Source: JAAFIP01 sp043777795 | GTDB lineage: Bacteria > Pseudomonadota > Gammaproteobacteria > Burkholderiales > Burkholderiaceae_C | NCBI GenBank assembly: GCA_043777795.1 | Contig: JAYWHJ010000317.1 | Span: 1 to 6,428 of the forward strand | Length of the DNA stretch: 6,428 bases | Reading direction: 5' to 3' | Shown: positions 5,323-6,428 of the stretch, piece by piece | Layout of the letters: the number at the start of each line of letters is the position of its first letter | Numbering within the stretch: the stretch's first letter is position 1 | Made by a program: the position numbers and the translations under genes | Notes under the pieces: generated by a model | The model's database searches: none | The model's input: only the letters and a program-made list of their open reading frames with translations | Told to the model about the DNA's origin: nothing

Positions 5323-5979
5323 TTACCCCGCCGCTTCCTGCCCACTCTCAATATGCGTCCGCATCGCAGCCTGCGCAGCCGCAGCATCTCGGCTAGTTAG
5401 CGCCGCCATGATGGCGGCATGTTCGGCCAGCGACTCTTCAATTCGCCCAGCCTTTAGGAGTGACTGCGCGCGGTTGAGCTTCATCACTTTGCGCAGGTCG
5501 GCCACCATTTGGCCGGCCCATCGGTTGTTGGCTACTTCTAGCAGTTTGACGTGAAAGGCTTCGTTCAGTTGGAAGAATTTGACGCGGTCCTTGGTGGATT
5601 TTTCTAGCTGCTGGTGCAGGGCTTCTAGTTCTTGCAGTTGTTTATCGGTGGCGGTGCTGGCCACGGTGCCTGCGGCGTCGGCCTCCAGTACGGCCATCAG
5701 GTGGAACACGTCGCGCAGGTCTTTGGCGTTGACTTCGGTCACGTAGGCGCCGCGCCGCATTTTCATGGTGACCAGGCCTTCGGCGGCCAGCACTTTGATG
5801 GCCTCGCGCAGGGGGGTGCGGCTGATGCCGTACTCTTGGGCCAGCTTCAGCTCGTCTATCCACGCGCCGGGTTCCATGTCGCTTGCTTTGCCTGCAAAGA
5901 TGCGCTGGCGCAGGAGCTCGGCTACCTCTTCATACAAAGGGCGTGGCTTTAGGCGGCTGTGGGGGACGGGGGCGTTCAT
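5323..5979 (-). CDS. GntR-family transcriptional regulator, FadR/FCD subfamily
   Basis: A 218-residue regulator. The winged helix-turn-helix spans about residues 14-80: LYEEVAELLRQRIFAG opens it, the recognition region is LAQEYGISRTPLREAIKVLA (46-65), and the wing is EGLVTMKMRRGAYVTEV. The C-terminal FCD ligand-binding domain follows (about 88-212). Its usual metal/ligand histidines appear as His143 in NEAFHVKLL, His187 in AEHAAIMAAL and His209 in MRTHIES; Asn139 stands where many relatives have Asp. Such proteins bind small carboxylic or acyl ligands as dimers. Divergence from scpA with 72 bases between the starts argues for control of propionate/methylmalonyl-CoA metabolism. The ATG at 5979 has only a weak ribosome site, but the family-like N terminus supports it. 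The 3' end of this gene appears to be a rearrangement hotspot: two displaced copies lie to the left. The gene itself is complete. Confidence 0.93.
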   Translation of the reverse strand: MNAPVPHSRLKPRPLYEEVAELLRQRIFAGKASDMEPGAWIDELKLAQEYGISRTPLREAIKVLAAEGLVTMKMRRGAYVTEVNAKDLRDVFHLMAVLEADAAGTVASTATDKQLQELEALHQQLEKSTKDRVKFFQLNEAFHVKLLEVANNRWAGQMVADLRKVMKLNRAQSLLKAGRIEESLAEHAAIMAALTSRDAAAAQAAMRTHIESGQEAAG

Positions 5980-5990
5980 AGAATGCTTAG

Positions 5991-6021
5991 TTTACACGAA
6001 ACTGAATTTTGAATTCATAAT
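5991..6021 (+). promoter_or_regulatory. Candidate sigma-70 promoter for scpA
   Basis: TTTACA (5991-5996) and CATAAT (6016-6021) form a -35/-10 pair with a 19-base spacer, slightly long. The expected start is near 6028, giving a leader of about 24 bases. The -10 falls inside the palindrome at 6005-6022, so a bound repressor would block it. A second -10-like TAAAAT at 6040-6045 would make a leaderless transcript but has no good -35. Confidence 0.4.
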
Positions 6022-6022
6022 T
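6005..6022. promoter_or_regulatory. 18-bp imperfect palindrome, candidate operator of the GntR regulator
   Basis: AATTTTGAATTCATAATT is symmetric except for one mismatched pair (6009/6018), with the perfect core TGAATTCA (6010-6017). It lies near the centre of the divergent gntR-scpA gap and overlaps the predicted scpA -10. It differs from the classical FadR-type GT-N-AC core, and AT-rich DNA makes chance palindromes more likely, so the assignment to the regulator is inference. Confidence 0.45.
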
Positions 6023-6051
6023 ACGGATGAAAATTTGGGTAAAATACGGGC

Positions 6052-6428
6052 ATGACTGACAACACTAAGCCCGCTAGCTCTGCGCCTGACAACTTCAAAA
6101 CCGCCACGCTGGCCGACTGGGCCAAGGCCGCTGCCAAATCTGCCCCCGGTGGCAATGTAGATGCGCTTAACTGGTACACGCCCGATGGCATTGCGGTGAA
6201 GCCGCTGTACACGGCGGATGATGTGAAAGACCTGCCGCACACCCACACACTGCCCGGTTTTGAGCCCTACCTGCGCGGCCCGCAGGCCACGATGTATTCG
6301 GTGCGGCCGTGGACGATACGGCAGTACGCGGGGTTTTCTACCGCTGAAGAGTCGAATGCGTTTTACCGCAAGGCCTTGGCCGCAGGCGGGCAGGGCGTGA
6401 GCGTGGCGTTTGACCTGGCCACGCACCG
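6052..6428 (+). CDS. scpA: Methylmalonyl-CoA mutase, N-terminal part (cut by window edge)
   Basis: The reading frame from ATG 6052 stays open for 125 codons to the end of the window. The N-terminal domain signature TMYSVRPWTIRQYAGFSTAE lies at residues 80-99, and SNAFYRKALAAGGQG then SVAFDLATH follow. Tyr82 corresponds to the substrate-contacting tyrosine of the TMYxxRPW motif (Tyr89 in the Propionibacterium enzyme). The enzyme is cytosolic and adenosylcobalamin-dependent; it interconverts (R)-methylmalonyl-CoA and succinyl-CoA, feeding propionyl-CoA carbon into the TCA cycle. Members usually run to about 700 residues, so roughly the first sixth is seen; the B12-binding domain is outside. No strong Shine-Dalgarno precedes the ATG; a GGG lies just upstream. 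The divergent FCD regulator is the probable controller. In relatives a MeaB-type GTPase and propionyl-CoA carboxylase genes often follow, which cannot be checked here. Confidence 0.93.
   Translation, partial: MTDNTKPASSAPDNFKTATLADWAKAAAKSAPGGNVDALNWYTPDGIAVKPLYTADDVKDLPHTHTLPGFEPYLRGPQATMYSVRPWTIRQYAGFSTAEESNAFYRKALAAGGQGVSVAFDLATH

Noticed and set aside
5992..6426. 144-codon minus-strand open frame opposite scpA
   Set aside because: The plus strand encodes the unmistakable mutase N terminus; the minus-strand translation matches nothing known and overlaps the promoter region.

Overview
The window reads as a betaproteobacterial chromosome segment, most likely a Comamonadaceae-type member of the Burkholderiales. 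The grounds are the methylmalonyl-CoA mutase start diverging from a GntR/FCD regulator, the GC-rich codon use of most genes, and the style of the intergenic repeats. The assignment is by recognition, not by a search.

Layout. An exported DJ-1/PfpI-family protein (115-876, +) lies at the left. Then come a relic of a gntR gene (about 1034-1163, - sense), a 172-bp repeat (1164-1335), and a DUF2252 protein with a kinase-like motif pattern (1411-2811, +). Four bases after the DUF2252 stop, in convergent orientation, is a second gntR relic holding only the last codons and stop (2815-2868). A GC-rich block without a convincing gene (2869-3161) and a second copy of the 172-bp repeat (3162-3333, 140/172 identical, no gaps) follow. 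Next is a visibly AT-richer gene for a DGQHR-domain, DndB-like protein (3386-4852, -), with a strong promoter surrounded by repeated operator-like motifs (4871-4940). A gene-poor stretch (4941-5322) leads to the intact gntR/FCD regulator (5323-5979, -), which diverges from the truncated methylmalonyl-CoA mutase gene scpA (6052 to the window edge, +).

How it fits together. The right end is a metabolic module: the FCD regulator probably controls scpA, and an 18-bp imperfect palindrome in the 72-bp divergent promoter is the candidate operator. Everything between the left gntR relic and the intact gntR looks like accessory DNA that built up at the 3' end of gntR. Two displaced gntR 3' pieces in the same orientation bracket a DUF2252 segment and a DndB-like segment. 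No integrase, transposase, dnd operon partner or tRNA is visible, so the mechanism is open. The best candidate for something undescribed is the orphan DndB-like gene with its own operator array, sitting in this gntR-3'-end hotspot.
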